A stretch of DNA of 64,000 nucleotides from Flavobacteriales bacterium (GTDB lineage Bacteria; Bacteroidota; Bacteroidia; Flavobacteriales; Flavobacteriaceae). The position numbers and the translations under genes were made by a program. The notes beneath the pieces were generated by a model. That model searched no databases. It saw only the letters and a program-made list of their open reading frames with translations, and was not told the DNA's origin. This document shows, piece after piece, positions 36,357-46,478 of this stretch; positions within the stretch are counted from its first letter, which is position 1, and the number at the start of each line of letters is the position of its first letter. Location of the stretch: the NCBI GenBank assembly GCA_027066365.1, contig JAMONV010000049.1, forward strand, positions 36,192 to 100,191. The letters run 5' to 3'.

Positions 36357-37119
36357 ACCCGAAGTAAGCATTATCACGCCCAATTACAATACGGCACGCT
36401 TTATAGGTGAAACCATTGAAAGCGTGTTGGCGCAAACCTTTCCCGATTGGGAAATGATTATCGTGGATGATGCTTCAACGGACGATTCGCCGGAAATTCT
36501 TCAATCTTTTGCGGAAAAAGACCCACGCATTAAACCCGTTTTCTTGGATAAAAACCGCGGTCAAGGACATGCCAGAAACCTAGCCACCGATTTGGCGCAA
36601 GGACGTTTTTTGGGTTTCTTGGACAGCGATGATATTTGGCATCCCGAAAAATTGGAAAGGCATTTGGCTTTTATGAAGGACCGTAACGCGGTCTTTTCGC
36701 ACACTTCTTACGGTTTTATTGATGAAGAAGGCAATTCCATATTAAAGGATTTCCATGTTTCCCGTAAACCGGTTACTTACAGGGGGCTTTTGAAAAGAAC
36801 AGAAATAAGTTGTCTTACGGCCATGTATGATCAATCCAAAATAGGAAAATTTTACATGCCCGATCTACGCCGAAAACAAGATTACGGATTATGGCTTTCC
36901 ATTCTCAAAGCCGGATATGTTTCGCTTCCATTGGACGAAGTATTGGCATGGTACCGCCAACGAAAAAATTCCACCACCGGAAATAAAAAGAAACTTATTC
37001 GGGAACACTATCGTTTCTTGCGAGACATTGAACATTTATCGCCTCCCGAAGCCTTGTATTATACCTTTCGTTGGGGATGGAACGGATTGAAGAAATATTA
37101 CTTGAATCGATTCAAATAG
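36346..37119 (+). CDS. Glycosyltransferase family 2
   Basis: A 257-residue GT-A glycosyltransferase: VSIITPNYNTARFIGETIESVLAQTF at the N-terminus, VDDASTDDSPEILQ, and the DXD metal site in LGFLDSDDIWHPEKLERHL (about 91-109). The C-terminal third resembles WaaE/KdtX-like and capsule enzymes (DLRRKQDYGLWLSILKAG). It is the last gene of the tightly packed series that begins with rlmH. Confidence 0.92.
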   Translation: MSNKPEVSIITPNYNTARFIGETIESVLAQTFPDWEMIIVDDASTDDSPEILQSFAEKDPRIKPVFLDKNRGQGHARNLATDLAQGRFLGFLDSDDIWHPEKLERHLAFMKDRNAVFSHTSYGFIDEEGNSILKDFHVSRKPVTYRGLLKRTEISCLTAMYDQSKIGKFYMPDLRRKQDYGLWLSILKAGYVSLPLDEVLAWYRQRKNSTTGNKKKLIREHYRFLRDIEHLSPPEALYYTFRWGWNGLKKYYLNRFK

Positions 37120-37134
37120 TTTTTTTTATATTTG
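37102..37134 (+). promoter_or_regulatory. Predicted promoter of the YrdC/Sua5 gene
   Basis: TTG (37102-37104), a 22 bp spacer and TATATTTG (37127-37134), 21 bp before the ATG. Confidence 0.5.
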
Positions 37135-37155
37135 ATTTAGTTAAAATCAGAAATT

Positions 37156-37779
37156 ATGGCTCAATACATTAAATTTTATAATAATTCCGCCCCGGATCCG
37201 GTTCGTGTGGCGCAAGCTGTTGATTTATTGCGCGACGGCGGAATCGTGATTTATCCCACCGACACGGTTTACGGAATGGGTGCGGCTATCAACCGTCCCA
37301 AAGCCATCGAGAAATTGGCGCGTCTCAAAGGAATCAAACCCGAAAACGCCCGTTTTACATTGCTATTTCACAGCCTGAGTCAAATGTCGGATTATATCAA
37401 ACAAATCGATACACCGACGTTTAAAATCATCAAGCGCGGCACTCCCGGCCCTTATACTTTTATTTTGCCCGCCACCCATCGTTTGCCTAAAATTTTATAC
37501 AAACGCAAGACCATCGGATTTCGCGTTCCCGGTCATCCCGTGCTGCTGGAAATATTGAAAGAGCTTGAAGAACCTATCGTCAATGTTTCCATCAAAACCG
37601 GCGATGAAATAATCGAATACATCACCGACCCGGAATTGATCTACGAAAAATGGCGTAGGCAAGTGGATGCCGTCCTCGATGGCGGTATTTTGGAACAAAC
37701 GCCATCCACCGTGATTGACCTCACCGGCGACGAACCCGAAGTCATCCGCGAAGGAAAGGGCGATTTGGGTATTTTATGA
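37156..37779 (+). CDS. YrdC/Sua5-type L-threonylcarbamoyladenylate synthase family protein
   Basis: A 207-residue single-domain YrdC protein: GGIVIYPTDTVYGMGAAINRPKAI (about 28-51), a KARLKGIKP-like KRP region, PGPYTFILPATHRLP and GFRVPGHPVLLEIL. The family makes threonylcarbamoyl-AMP for t6A in ANN-decoding tRNAs. This YciO-like branch (PENARFTLLFHSLSQMS) is sometimes annotated as translation factor YciO and may not be the main TsaC; I cannot decide from sequence alone. Confidence 0.85.
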   Translation: MAQYIKFYNNSAPDPVRVAQAVDLLRDGGIVIYPTDTVYGMGAAINRPKAIEKLARLKGIKPENARFTLLFHSLSQMSDYIKQIDTPTFKIIKRGTPGPYTFILPATHRLPKILYKRKTIGFRVPGHPVLLEILKELEEPIVNVSIKTGDEIIEYITDPELIYEKWRRQVDAVLDGGILEQTPSTVIDLTGDEPEVIREGKGDLGIL

Positions 37780-38072
37780 TGTTTGTGGCGCCTGAAATCA
37801 AAATGGTATTTCGATTAATTCGCAATTGAATGAACATAAGCATCATGAATCCGAGACGAAAGTATTTCATGCTAAATATATACACAACCATAAGACGATC
37901 AAAGGATTGCCGGAAAGGGAAAAAATTCTTTCGGATTTAAATTGTTTTATAAGGAAAATAGGTTGATATCAGGCAATTAAAATCGGATTTGTATTTTAGT
38001 TATATCGAATTCGATTAAAAAGAGAGGGATAATCAAAATTTCTTTACTTTTGTTACACCAGACGTTTGTTCC
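37780..38072. other. Intergenic gap of about 290 bp, possible gene remnant
   Basis: It contains the -7 box of the mutase gene at its right end. From about 37797 to 37969 one plus-strand frame stays open for some 55 codons without an ATG and encodes a hydrophilic, His-rich peptide I do not recognise. It could be a remnant or chance. No tRNA, hairpin terminator or repeat was seen. Confidence 0.3.
38045..38052 (+). promoter_or_regulatory. Predicted -7 box of the methylmalonyl-CoA mutase gene
   Basis: TACTTTTG, 20 bp before the ATG; no clear -33 box. Confidence 0.45.
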
Positions 38073-40133
38073 ATGGATAAAAAAAAATTGCAATCGTTAA
38101 AGATAAAAACCGTCCACCACCGTCGTGAACTATTTGAACATGAAAATTTTGTTGCGGGTATTCCGCCATATTTGCGGGGGCCGTATTCCACGATGTATGT
38201 GCGCCGTCCATGGACAATCCGGCAATATGCGGGATTTTCCACTGCCGAAGAAAGCAATGCTTTCTATAAACGTAATTTGGCAGCCGGACAAAAAGGTCTT
38301 TCGGTGGCTTTTGATTTACCGACACATCGCGGCTACGACTCCGATCATCCGCGCGTTAAAGGTGATGTGGGAAAAGCGGGTGTAGCCATTGATTCGGTGG
38401 AGGATATGAAAATTTTGTTTGACGGTATTCCTTTGGATAAAATTTCCGTTTCCATGACGATGAACGGCGCTGTATTGCCGGTGATGGCATTTTACATTGT
38501 GGCGGCCAAAGAGCAAGGCGTTTCTTCGGAACGACTTTCCGGCACCATACAAAACGACATTCTCAAAGAGTTTATGGTGCGTAATACATATATTTATCCG
38601 CCGGAACCTTCGATGCGGATTATTGCGGAAATTTTCGAATTTACTTCGCGTTACATGCCGAAGTTTAATTCTATTAGCATTTCAGGATATCATATGCAAG
38701 AGGCGGGTGCCACACCGGAAATCGAATTGGCATATACTTTGGCCGACGGTTTGGAATATATCCGCACCGGATTAAAGGCCGGATTGCAAATCGATCAATT
38801 TGCGCCCCGTTTGTCTTTTTTCTGGGGAATCGGGATGAATCATTTCAAGGAAATCGCCAAAATGCGAGCGGCTCGAATACTTTGGGCGAAAATGGTCAAG
38901 CAATTTTTACCGCAAAATCCCAAGTCCATGGCTTTGAGAACGCATTCGCAAACAAGCGGCTGGAGTCTTACGGCACAAGATCCATTTAATAATGTCATGC
39001 GAACCTTGGTGGAAGCGGCGGCGGCGGCTTTTGGCGGAACCCAATCGTTGCATACCAATGCTTTGGATGAAGCCATAGCTTTGCCAACTGATTTTTCGGC
39101 AAGAATAGCACGAAACACCCAAATTTTTTTGCAAGAAGAAACCCTGATAACACGCACGGTGGATCCATGGGCAGGTTCATACGAATTGGAGCGAATGACC
39201 GGGGAAATGGCGCAAAAAGCATGGAAATTGATAGAGGAAATCGAAGCGTCTGGCGGAATGACCAAAGCCATTGAAAAAGGAATTCCCAAAATGCGAATCG
39301 AAGAAGCGGCGGCCGCCAAACAAGCGCGTATAGATGCGGGAATCGATAAAATTATCGGCGTAAATTATTTGCAAACCAACGATGAAACCGAAATCCCGAT
39401 TTTGGAAGTGGACAATGAAAAAGTGCGGCAAAAACAAATCGAACGCTTGAAAAAAATCAAGCGCGAGCGAAATCAAGAGGCCGTAGAAAAAGCATTGGAG
39501 AGGCTCACCCGGGCGGCCGGGAACGGTAATGAAAATTTATTGGAATTGGCCGTGAAAGCGGCGGAATTAAGAGCTACATTAGGCGAAATTTCCTACGCAT
39601 TGGAAAAAGTATTCGGACGCTATCAACCCGGAACACAGTTTATTACGGGTATTTACAAACAAGAAATCAAAAACGATATGTTATTTAAAAAAGCGCAACG
39701 TTTGACCGATGAATTTGAACGGGTTACGGGACGTCGTCCGCGCATTCTCATTGCCAAAATGGGTCAAGACGGGCACGACCGAGGAGCCAAAATCGTAGCT
39801 TCGGCTTATGCCGATATAGGATTTGACGTGGACATGGGCCCTTTGTTTTCCACACCCGAAGAAGTCTTTAAACAAGCGGTTGAAAACGATGTGGATATCA
39901 TTGCCGTTTCGTCGTTGGCCGGCGGACATAAAACATTGATTAAAGAACTAATCGAAATAATGAAACGCGAGGGCAGGGAAGATTTTATGGTCATTGCCGG
40001 TGGTGTTATTCCCAAGCAAGATTATGCTTATTTGTATGATTCGGGCGTTGCCGGAATTTATGGTCCCGGAACCAAAATACCCGATGCCGCTATTGAAATG
40101 TTGCAAATTCTCTTGAAAGCATATGAAGAATAA
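38073..40133 (+). CDS. mutB: Methylmalonyl-CoA mutase, large (catalytic) subunit
   Basis: Interconverts methylmalonyl-CoA and succinyl-CoA with adenosylcobalamin. The 686 residues hold the substrate-binding barrel, with [20 protein letters not shown] and [20 protein letters not shown] in the first 100 residues, and the C-terminal B12 domain, where the cobalt-ligand His lies in [20 protein letters not shown] (about 566-585). It is the catalytic type. The usual small subunit gene (mutA) is not next to it in this window: upstream is yrdC and downstream ccsBA. The B12 domain and active-site Tyr/His are intact. Confidence 0.93.
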   Translation: MDKKKLQSLKIKTVHHRRELFEHENFVAGIPPYLRGPYSTMYVRRPWTIRQYAGFSTAEESNAFYKRNLAAGQKGLSVAFDLPTHRGYDSDHPRVKGDVGKAGVAIDSVEDMKILFDGIPLDKISVSMTMNGAVLPVMAFYIVAAKEQGVSSERLSGTIQNDILKEFMVRNTYIYPPEPSMRIIAEIFEFTSRYMPKFNSISISGYHMQEAGATPEIELAYTLADGLEYIRTGLKAGLQIDQFAPRLSFFWGIGMNHFKEIAKMRAARILWAKMVKQFLPQNPKSMALRTHSQTSGWSLTAQDPFNNVMRTLVEAAAAAFGGTQSLHTNALDEAIALPTDFSARIARNTQIFLQEETLITRTVDPWAGSYELERMTGEMAQKAWKLIEEIEASGGMTKAIEKGIPKMRIEEAAAAKQARIDAGIDKIIGVNYLQTNDETEIPILEVDNEKVRQKQIERLKKIKRERNQEAVEKALERLTRAAGNGNENLLELAVKAAELRATLGEISYALEKVFGRYQPGTQFITGIYKQEIKNDMLFKKAQRLTDEFERVTGRRPRILIAKMGQDGHDRGAKIVASAYADIGFDVDMGPLFSTPEEVFKQAVENDVDIIAVSSLAGGHKTLIKELIEIMKREGREDFMVIAGGVIPKQDYAYLYDSGVAGIYGPGTKIPDAAIEMLQILLKAYEE

Positions 40134-40191
40134 CTTTTTTCGCTATTCAAAAAATTGATAGAAATTCATTTTTAACTAGCACTTAAAATCC

Positions 40192-40199
40192 TATCTTTG
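40192..40199 (+). promoter_or_regulatory. Predicted -7 box of ccsBA
   Basis: TATCTTTG, 21 bp before the ATG at 40221. It overlaps an in-frame TTG that would otherwise be a candidate start, which supports the later ATG. Confidence 0.55.
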
Positions 40200-40220
40200 T
40201 GCCCGGAAAATTCTTTTCTC

Positions 40221-43200
40221 ATGTTGAAAAAAATTTATGATGCACTGATTTCCACCTATACAATGGCATTTTTATTCGTCTTGTTCTCCGTTGCCATGGC
40301 AGTTGCCACTTTTATTGAAAATGATTTCGGGACGGAGACGGCGCGCACCTTAATTTACGATGCTTGGTGGTTTGAATTGATTATGGTTTCGGGGGCGATA
40401 AATCTTATGGGAAACATTATTCGTTACCGGCTCTATCAAAAAGAAAAATGGCATTCTTTTATTTTTCACTTGGCGTTTCTATTTATCCTTATAGGTGCAG
40501 GCATAACGCGATATATCGGCTACGAAGGCCAAATGCCGATTATTGAAGGAGAGAAGGTGGATTATATTTTAAGTGAAAAAAATTATATTATTGTTCGAGT
40601 GGACGACGGCAAAAAACAATTGGGCCCCGTTTACAAAAGAATCAAACTTTCTGCTATCGGGAAAAATCATTTCCGGTTTTCGTTTGATTTCGACGGAAAA
40701 CCCATATCCTTGGAACTGACCGGTTATGTTCCGCACGCTACCAAACAATTTCGCTTTGATAACACCAAACCCAAACATTTGAAATTGGTGGAATCCACCC
40801 GGGGAAAACGCAATACCATTTACATTACCGAAGGAAAAGGCATAAACCTGAACGGCAAATTCATTTCTTTCAACGATTCGTTACAAGGAGGAATACGAAT
40901 TTATGAAACACCGGACGGAAAATTGAAAATCAAATCCGTATTTCCCGGAATGTTTCAAATCATGAAAACGGGCGAACAAGGTATGGTTACCGCCGATTCC
41001 ACTATGGATTTTCATACGGGTGCATTATACATCTTCGACAATTTAAGTTTTGTGGTGCCTTCGTTGCCCGAACCGGGCGAAGTCGTCCTGATGCCGGGAA
41101 AAGCCCCGGAACACCCGTGGAACTATTTGCAATTCAAACTGAAAGCAGGAGAGCAATCAAAGGAAATCGAACTTTTCGGCGGACAATATTACACCGGTAA
41201 TCCTTTAATTACTTCATTAGGCGGATTGAATTTCGTTATTTCCTACGGGCCTTTGAAAATAGGATTGCCTTTTAAGATCAAACTGCGCGATTTTGAAATT
41301 CAATATTATCCCGGAACCCAATCACCTAAATCCTATGCGAGCGAAATTACCGTTATTGATAAAGATACCGCATTCGATTACAGAATCTATATGAATCACG
41401 TGTTGGATTATAAAAAATATCGATTTTTCCAGTCGTCTTACGCTATTACGCCCGAATACGAACAAACCATTTTGAGCGTAAATCATGATTTTTGGGGCAC
41501 ATGGCTTACCTATTTCGGTTATGCGCTTCTATATTTCGGTTTGATTATGATTTTTGTTAACCCCCGTTCCTTGTATAATCATATTAGACGACATTTGGAT
41601 TATATTCTGAAAAAGAAGGAAAAATTAGGTCTATCCGTTATTTTGATTTTATCGGCCGGTTTTGCCGCCCAAGCACAACACGAAGGGCTTCAAACGGGAA
41701 AAATCAATTATAAAAAAATGATTTTGCCAACGGTTATCCCCGACACTTTAGCCGAGCGTTTCGGTATGTTGGTGATACAAGACAACCGCATGAAGCCGGT
41801 CAATACATTTGCTTCGGAATTGCTTCGTAAATTGAGCAAACACGATACATGGAAAATACCCGACACCACGCTAAAACTTTCGGCCGATCAAACTTTGTTT
41901 TCCATGATTGTGGCACCCGAATTGTGGGCATATATTCCCGTGATTTATTTGGAACGCGGCGATGAAAAAGTGCGGAAAATAATCGGAGTAAATAAAAAAA
42001 ACAAATATGCCAGACTGGCGGATTTCTTCGACGATGAAGGGAATTATAAATTGGCTGATTATGTGGAGCAGGCTTCTAAAACGCGAATCAAAAACAAGTT
42101 TCAAAAAGATGTGGAAAACATTGACAAACGCGTTAATTTATTATACGGAACCTTGATGGGCACTTATTTACGATTATTCCCGAAACCGCATGACCCGATG
42201 CATCGATGGTATTCGCCCGTTCAATTGAAAGATGCGGGATTCGAGGAAAAAGATTCGCTGTTTGCGGCCGGTATTTTCCCGCTTATTCGCCAGGCCATGC
42301 ACCGGAAAGATTATAAAGCCGTATCGGAATATATTAAAGGAATCGATGTCTATCAAAAAACTTTCGGCGCAGATGTCTATCCCGATCCGCAAAAACTGAA
42401 ATGGGAAACGTTTTACACCAAGCATGACGCCTTTCGTAGCATGTTTTGGAAATTGATGCTATTGTCGCTGGTGATGTTATTCGCTGCCATAGCGCAAATT
42501 ATCCGGAAGCGTAAAATTTGGCATTATATCATGCTGATTTCCAAAATATTGACGGTTTTTCTTGCATTGGAAATGATATTTTTCTTGGGCTTAAGATGGT
42601 ATATTAGTGGACATGCACCATGGTCGAATGCTTATGAATCAATGATATATGTTTCATTAGCAACGCTTTTGGCTTCATTGTGGTATGGGCGCAAATCCGG
42701 TTTGGCCTTGGCCTCGGGCACATTTATCACTTCCATTTTATTAATGGTGGCTCATTGGAATTGGATGGATCCGGCCATTGGAAATCTGGTTCCCGTTTTG
42801 GATTCCTATTGGTTGATGATTCATGTGGCCGTGATTGTGGCGAGCTACGGACCATTCATGTTAAGCTCGATGTTAGCCTTCATTACATTGATGTTCATTT
42901 TGTTTACAACATCCAAAAATAAGATCAAATTCGAATTGATTATCAAGGAATTAACCGATATTAATAAAATGTCGCTTATAGTCGGTTTGGTATTATTAAC
43001 GATTGGAAACTTCTTAGGTGGCCAATGGGCCAACGAAAGCTGGGGACGCTATTGGGGATGGGATCCTAAGGAAACTTGGGCGCTTATCAGCATCATGATT
43101 TATGCACTGGTGATTCATTCACACTTGGTTCCGGCATTACGGGGTTTATTCAAGTTCAATGTTATGTCATTGTTTGCCATAGGCGCTATTATGATGACTT

Positions 43201-43358
43201 ATTTCGGAGTGAATTTTTATTTGTCGGGATTGCATTCCTATGCCAAAGGCGAGCCGGTGAAAACGCCTGCATGGATTTATGTTATGATTGCACTACTGAT
43301 TTTATTAAGTTTTGCTTCATATTTCAAATACCGGAAATATTACCGGGAAAGAGCTTGA
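40221..43358 (+). CDS. ccsBA: Fused cytochrome c biogenesis protein CcsB-CcsA (system II)
   Basis: Heme-handling and ligation protein of system II cytochrome c maturation, in the inner membrane. About 1045 residues. The N-terminal ResB/CcsB half has membrane helices near 5-30, 45-65 and 75-95, a large extracytoplasmic domain, and another helix near 430. A short hinge with a signal-like segment (AAQAQHEGLQTGK) precedes the CcsA half, which has a tract of helices and the WWD heme-binding domain, WGRYWGWDPKETWALISI, with flanking His (AHWNWMDP, HSHLVPALRG). The fused form is usual in Bacteroidota and Epsilonproteobacteria. The ATG at 40221 is preferred over an upstream TTG. Confidence 0.95.
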   Translation: MLKKIYDALISTYTMAFLFVLFSVAMAVATFIENDFGTETARTLIYDAWWFELIMVSGAINLMGNIIRYRLYQKEKWHSFIFHLAFLFILIGAGITRYIGYEGQMPIIEGEKVDYILSEKNYIIVRVDDGKKQLGPVYKRIKLSAIGKNHFRFSFDFDGKPISLELTGYVPHATKQFRFDNTKPKHLKLVESTRGKRNTIYITEGKGINLNGKFISFNDSLQGGIRIYETPDGKLKIKSVFPGMFQIMKTGEQGMVTADSTMDFHTGALYIFDNLSFVVPSLPEPGEVVLMPGKAPEHPWNYLQFKLKAGEQSKEIELFGGQYYTGNPLITSLGGLNFVISYGPLKIGLPFKIKLRDFEIQYYPGTQSPKSYASEITVIDKDTAFDYRIYMNHVLDYKKYRFFQSSYAITPEYEQTILSVNHDFWGTWLTYFGYALLYFGLIMIFVNPRSLYNHIRRHLDYILKKKEKLGLSVILILSAGFAAQAQHEGLQTGKINYKKMILPTVIPDTLAERFGMLVIQDNRMKPVNTFASELLRKLSKHDTWKIPDTTLKLSADQTLFSMIVAPELWAYIPVIYLERGDEKVRKIIGVNKKNKYARLADFFDDEGNYKLADYVEQASKTRIKNKFQKDVENIDKRVNLLYGTLMGTYLRLFPKPHDPMHRWYSPVQLKDAGFEEKDSLFAAGIFPLIRQAMHRKDYKAVSEYIKGIDVYQKTFGADVYPDPQKLKWETFYTKHDAFRSMFWKLMLLSLVMLFAAIAQIIRKRKIWHYIMLISKILTVFLALEMIFFLGLRWYISGHAPWSNAYESMIYVSLATLLASLWYGRKSGLALASGTFITSILLMVAHWNWMDPAIGNLVPVLDSYWLMIHVAVIVASYGPFMLSSMLAFITLMFILFTTSKNKIKFELIIKELTDINKMSLIVGLVLLTIGNFLGGQWANESWGRYWGWDPKETWALISIMIYALVIHSHLVPALRGLFKFNVMSLFAIGAIMMTYFGVNFYLSGLHSYAKGEPVKTPAWIYVMIALLILLSFASYFKYRKYYRERA

Positions 43359-43385
43359 TATTTTAAAGGATAGTTTATATCTTTG
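43355..43385 (+). promoter_or_regulatory. Predicted rpsO promoter
   Basis: TTG (43355-43357), a 20 bp spacer and TATCTTTG (43378-43385), 39 bp before the rpsO ATG. Its -33 box overlaps the end of ccsBA. Confidence 0.75.
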
Positions 43386-43424
43386 CATTTCGTAATACAT
43401 AAAAATCATTAAAACAATATTGGC

Positions 43425-43694
43425 ATGTATTTGACACCAGAGATTAAAAAAGAAATTTTCAAGAAGTACGGAAAATCCGAGAACGATACCGGATCGCCCG
43501 AGGGACAAATTGCTCTGTTCACGTACCGGATTAAACATTTGACAGAGCATTTGAAAAAACACAAGCATGATTACAGCACCGAACGTGCGCTGATAAAGCT
43601 CGTAGGAAAACGAAGAAAATTACTGAACTACTTGAAAAACAACGACATAGAGCGATATAGAAAAATTATCAAAGAACTCGGGCTGCGTAAGTAA
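43425..43694 (+). CDS. rpsO: 30S ribosomal protein S15
   Basis: Binds the central domain of 16S rRNA early in 30S assembly. The 89-residue length is exact for the family, and the motifs [38 protein letters not shown] and [12 protein letters not shown] are all present. rpsO followed by pnp is a widely conserved order. Confidence 0.98.
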   Translation: MYLTPEIKKEIFKKYGKSENDTGSPEGQIALFTYRIKHLTEHLKKHKHDYSTERALIKLVGKRRKLLNYLKNNDIERYRKIIKELGLRK

Positions 43695-43710
43695 GAAGAA
43701 AACACACAAG

Positions 43711-43733
43711 GGGCAGGAAACTGCCCTTTTTTT
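43711..43733 (+). terminator. Rho-independent terminator between rpsO and pnp
   Basis: GGGCAG-GAAA-CTGCCC followed by T7. The 6 bp stem has a GNRA tetraloop. It should reduce read-through from rpsO into pnp. Confidence 0.9.
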
Positions 43734-43765
43734 GTATTTGGATAAAAAATTTAAAAGAAAATTAT

Positions 43766-45991
43766 ATGAAACCGGAACCGATTACACAAAAAATAGTATT
43801 GGATGACGGTCGGGAAATTACTATGGAAACCGGTGTTTTGGCCAAGCAGGCCGATGGTTCCGCGGTTATTCGCATGGGTAATACCATGCTGTTGGCCACG
43901 GTGGTTTCCAATAAAGAAATAAATCCCGAAACCGATTTTTTTCCGTTAACCGTAGATTATCGTGAGAAATTTTCCGCTTCGGGAAAATTTCCCGGAGGTT
44001 TTTTTAAGCGCGAAGGACGCCCTTCAAGTGAAGAAATTCTTGTGATGCGTTTGGTGGATCGTGTTTTGCGCCCTACATTTCCCAAAGATTACCGTGCCGA
44101 GACACAAGTCATGATTTCACTTTTGTCTTATGATGAAAACGTCCAACCAGATGCCTTGGCCGGATTGGCCGCATCGGCTGCCATTAGTGTTTCGGATATT
44201 CCTTTTGACGGTCCAATCGGAGAAGTTCGTGTTATTCGTAAAGAGGGGGAATGGATGATTAATCCCGGTATCAATGATATCGAACAGGCGGATATTGATT
44301 TGATGGTAGGCGGAACTTACGATTCCGTTACCATGGTGGAAGGGCAAATGCAAGAAGTGAGCGAAGAAGAAATGCTGGAAGCCATTGAAGTGGCGCATCA
44401 GGCAATCAAAAAATTGGTGGAAGCACAAAAAGAATTCGCTTCCAAAGTGGAAAAAGCCGTTGTCAAACGGGATTACGATAAGCCCGAAGACGATCCGGAA
44501 TTATTCGAAAAGGTATATAACGAAGTTTACGATAAAATTTATGCTATTGCCAAGGAAGGCACGAACAAGCAAGAACGAAAAGAAAAATTCGATGCCGTAA
44601 AAGAAGCACTATTGGAAAGTTTCGACGAAGAGTTCTTGGAAGAAAAAGGCAAGTTGATTAAAGCCTATTTCGATGAAGTGAAAAAGAAAGCCGTTCGCGA
44701 TTTGATTTTAAATGAAGGTATTCGTTTGGACGGAAGAAAGACAACGGAGATTCGTCCGATTTGGACAGAAGTGGATTATTTGCCATCGGTGCACGGGTCG
44801 GCTATATTCACCCGCGGCGAAACCCAAGCGCTTGCCACGGTGACGCTGGGAACCTCCATGGATGTCAACATCATCGACGGCGTTTCGTTCCAAGATGAAG
44901 AGCGTTTTTATTTGCATTACAATTTTCCGCCTTTTTCAACGGGAGAAGCACGTCCCATTCGAGGAACATCACGGCGCGAAATCGGTCATGGACATTTGGC
45001 ACAACGTGCTTTGGAACCTATGGTTCCCAAGGATACACCTTACACTATTCGTGTCGTATCGGATATATTGGAGTCGAACGGATCTTCTTCCATGGCAACC
45101 GTTTGTGCGGGAAGTATGGCCTTGATGGACGCCGGCATTCAAATTAAAAAGCAAGTGGCCGGTATCGCGATGGGATTAATTCACGACGAAGAAAGCGGTA
45201 AATATGCCGTGCTTTCCGACATCTTGGGCGACGAAGATCACTTGGGAGACATGGATTTTAAGGTGGCCGGAACCGCCGACGGAATTACCGCATGCCAAAT
45301 GGATATCAAAATTAAAAATTTGGACCGTGAAATATTGATGAAGGCGCTTTATCAGGCCAAGGAAGGGCGCATGCATATATTGAATAAAATGAATGAAACC
45401 ATTGCAGAGCCGCGCACCGACGTTAAGGAATTTGTTCCTAAGATTGAAAAAATCGAAATTCCGAAAGATTTCATTGGCGCCGTCATAGGAAAAGGCGGTA
45501 AAGATATTCAACAATTGCAAGAAGAAACGGAAACCGTTATTGTTATCACGGAAGAAGGAGATAACGGCGTGGTGGAAATTATGGGAAAAAGTCGTGAACA
45601 AATTCAAAAAGCCATTGATATTATTCGCAGCATAGCGTTTGAACCCGAAGTGGGAGAGGTCTATGAAGGCAAAGTAACTTCAATAAAAGATTTCGGTGCT
45701 TTTATTGAAATCGGTCGCGGAACGGAGGGGTTATTACATATTTCGGAAATCGATTGGAAACGCACCAATAACGTAGCGGACAAACTCAAAGTGGGACAAG
45801 TGGTTCAAGTAAAATTAATCGGGAAGGAACCCAATGGAAAATTGAGGCTTTCGCGAAAGATTTTGCTTCCCAAACCCGAAGGCTACATAGAACCCAAACG
45901 AACGGAACGCCGCCCAGGCGGTCATAAATCGAATCGCGGAAACGGTCGACGACGTTATGATAACCGTAATGACGATCGAAATAAGCAATAA
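43766..45991 (+). CDS. pnp: Polyribonucleotide nucleotidyltransferase
   Basis: Phosphorolytic 3'-to-5' exoribonuclease and degradosome component. The 741 residues contain two RNase PH domains ([13 protein letters not shown] and [22 protein letters not shown]), the helical linker, a KH domain with [17 protein letters not shown] (about 570-586) and an S1 domain ([20 protein letters not shown]). The C-terminus is a basic Arg/Asn/Gly-rich tail of about 30 residues, common in Bacteroidota. Confidence 0.98.
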   Translation: MKPEPITQKIVLDDGREITMETGVLAKQADGSAVIRMGNTMLLATVVSNKEINPETDFFPLTVDYREKFSASGKFPGGFFKREGRPSSEEILVMRLVDRVLRPTFPKDYRAETQVMISLLSYDENVQPDALAGLAASAAISVSDIPFDGPIGEVRVIRKEGEWMINPGINDIEQADIDLMVGGTYDSVTMVEGQMQEVSEEEMLEAIEVAHQAIKKLVEAQKEFASKVEKAVVKRDYDKPEDDPELFEKVYNEVYDKIYAIAKEGTNKQERKEKFDAVKEALLESFDEEFLEEKGKLIKAYFDEVKKKAVRDLILNEGIRLDGRKTTEIRPIWTEVDYLPSVHGSAIFTRGETQALATVTLGTSMDVNIIDGVSFQDEERFYLHYNFPPFSTGEARPIRGTSRREIGHGHLAQRALEPMVPKDTPYTIRVVSDILESNGSSSMATVCAGSMALMDAGIQIKKQVAGIAMGLIHDEESGKYAVLSDILGDEDHLGDMDFKVAGTADGITACQMDIKIKNLDREILMKALYQAKEGRMHILNKMNETIAEPRTDVKEFVPKIEKIEIPKDFIGAVIGKGGKDIQQLQEETETVIVITEEGDNGVVEIMGKSREQIQKAIDIIRSIAFEPEVGEVYEGKVTSIKDFGAFIEIGRGTEGLLHISEIDWKRTNNVADKLKVGQVVQVKLIGKEPNGKLRLSRKILLPKPEGYIEPKRTERRPGGHKSNRGNGRRRYDNRNDDRNKQ

Positions 45992-46010
45992 ATAAATTGT
46001 CTTTTTGCCG

Positions 46011-46043
46011 AAAAGCCGTTCGAAATACAGGGCGGCTTTTTAT
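46011..46043 (+). terminator. Terminator after pnp, T-run shared with the next promoter
   Basis: AAAAGCCG (46011-46018) pairs perfectly with CGGCTTTT (46033-46040) around a 14-nt loop. The T-run continues straight into the TATCTTTG -7 box of yjbQ, so terminator and promoter share bases. Confidence 0.8.
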
Positions 46044-46048
46044 CTTTG
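46041..46048 (+). promoter_or_regulatory. Predicted -7 box of yjbQ
   Basis: TATCTTTG, 16 bp before the ATG, directly after the T-run of the pnp terminator. Confidence 0.5.
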
Positions 46049-46064
46049 CATAAATTGAGGCACC

Positions 46065-46478
46065 ATGATTAAACAAGTTGAAATTGAATTGCCCGCTTTT
46101 CCGCGAGGCTTTCATTTAATTACTGATTTCGTCATGCAAGCTGTAGATTTGCGGGAAGTAAAAACGGGGTTGCTTCATGTATTTATCAAACACACTTCAG
46201 CCGCCGTTATGATTAATGAAAATTACGATCCTTCCGTGAGGGTGGATTTGGAAAGTGCTTTCAATGATATTGTCAGGGAAAATCAACCTTATTATACGCA
46301 TGTGCTAGAAGGAAGCGACGATATGCCAGCGCACATCAAAGCTTCTATGATTGGGAGCGATATTACAATTCCGATTACCGACGAAAAATTAAATTTGGGA
46401 ACATGGCAGGGGATTTACTTATGTGAATTCCGCAATCACGGCGGCCGCCGAAAACTGGTTTTAACTTTATATTGTTAA
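46065..46478 (+). CDS. YjbQ family protein (UPF0047)
   Basis: A 137-residue UPF0047 protein, with the signature HTSAAVMINENYDPSVRVDLE and YTHVLEGSDDMPAHIKASMIG (about 78-98) and WQGIYLCEFRNHGGRRKLVLTL at the C-terminus. E. coli YjbQ has weak thiamine-phosphate synthase activity, and the true role is open. Its stop overlaps the stop of the opposing XRE gene. Confidence 0.9.
   Translation: MIKQVEIELPAFPRGFHLITDFVMQAVDLREVKTGLLHVFIKHTSAAVMINENYDPSVRVDLESAFNDIVRENQPYYTHVLEGSDDMPAHIKASMIGSDITIPITDEKLNLGTWQGIYLCEFRNHGGRRKLVLTLYC

Noticed and set aside
37797..37969. 55-codon open frame before the mutase gene as a gene
   Set aside because: No ATG, no promoter of its own and no recognisable motif; kept only as a possible remnant.
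40197..40220. TTG start of ccsBA eight codons upstream
   Set aside because: It lies in the predicted -7 box and the family N-terminus starts at the ATG at 40221.
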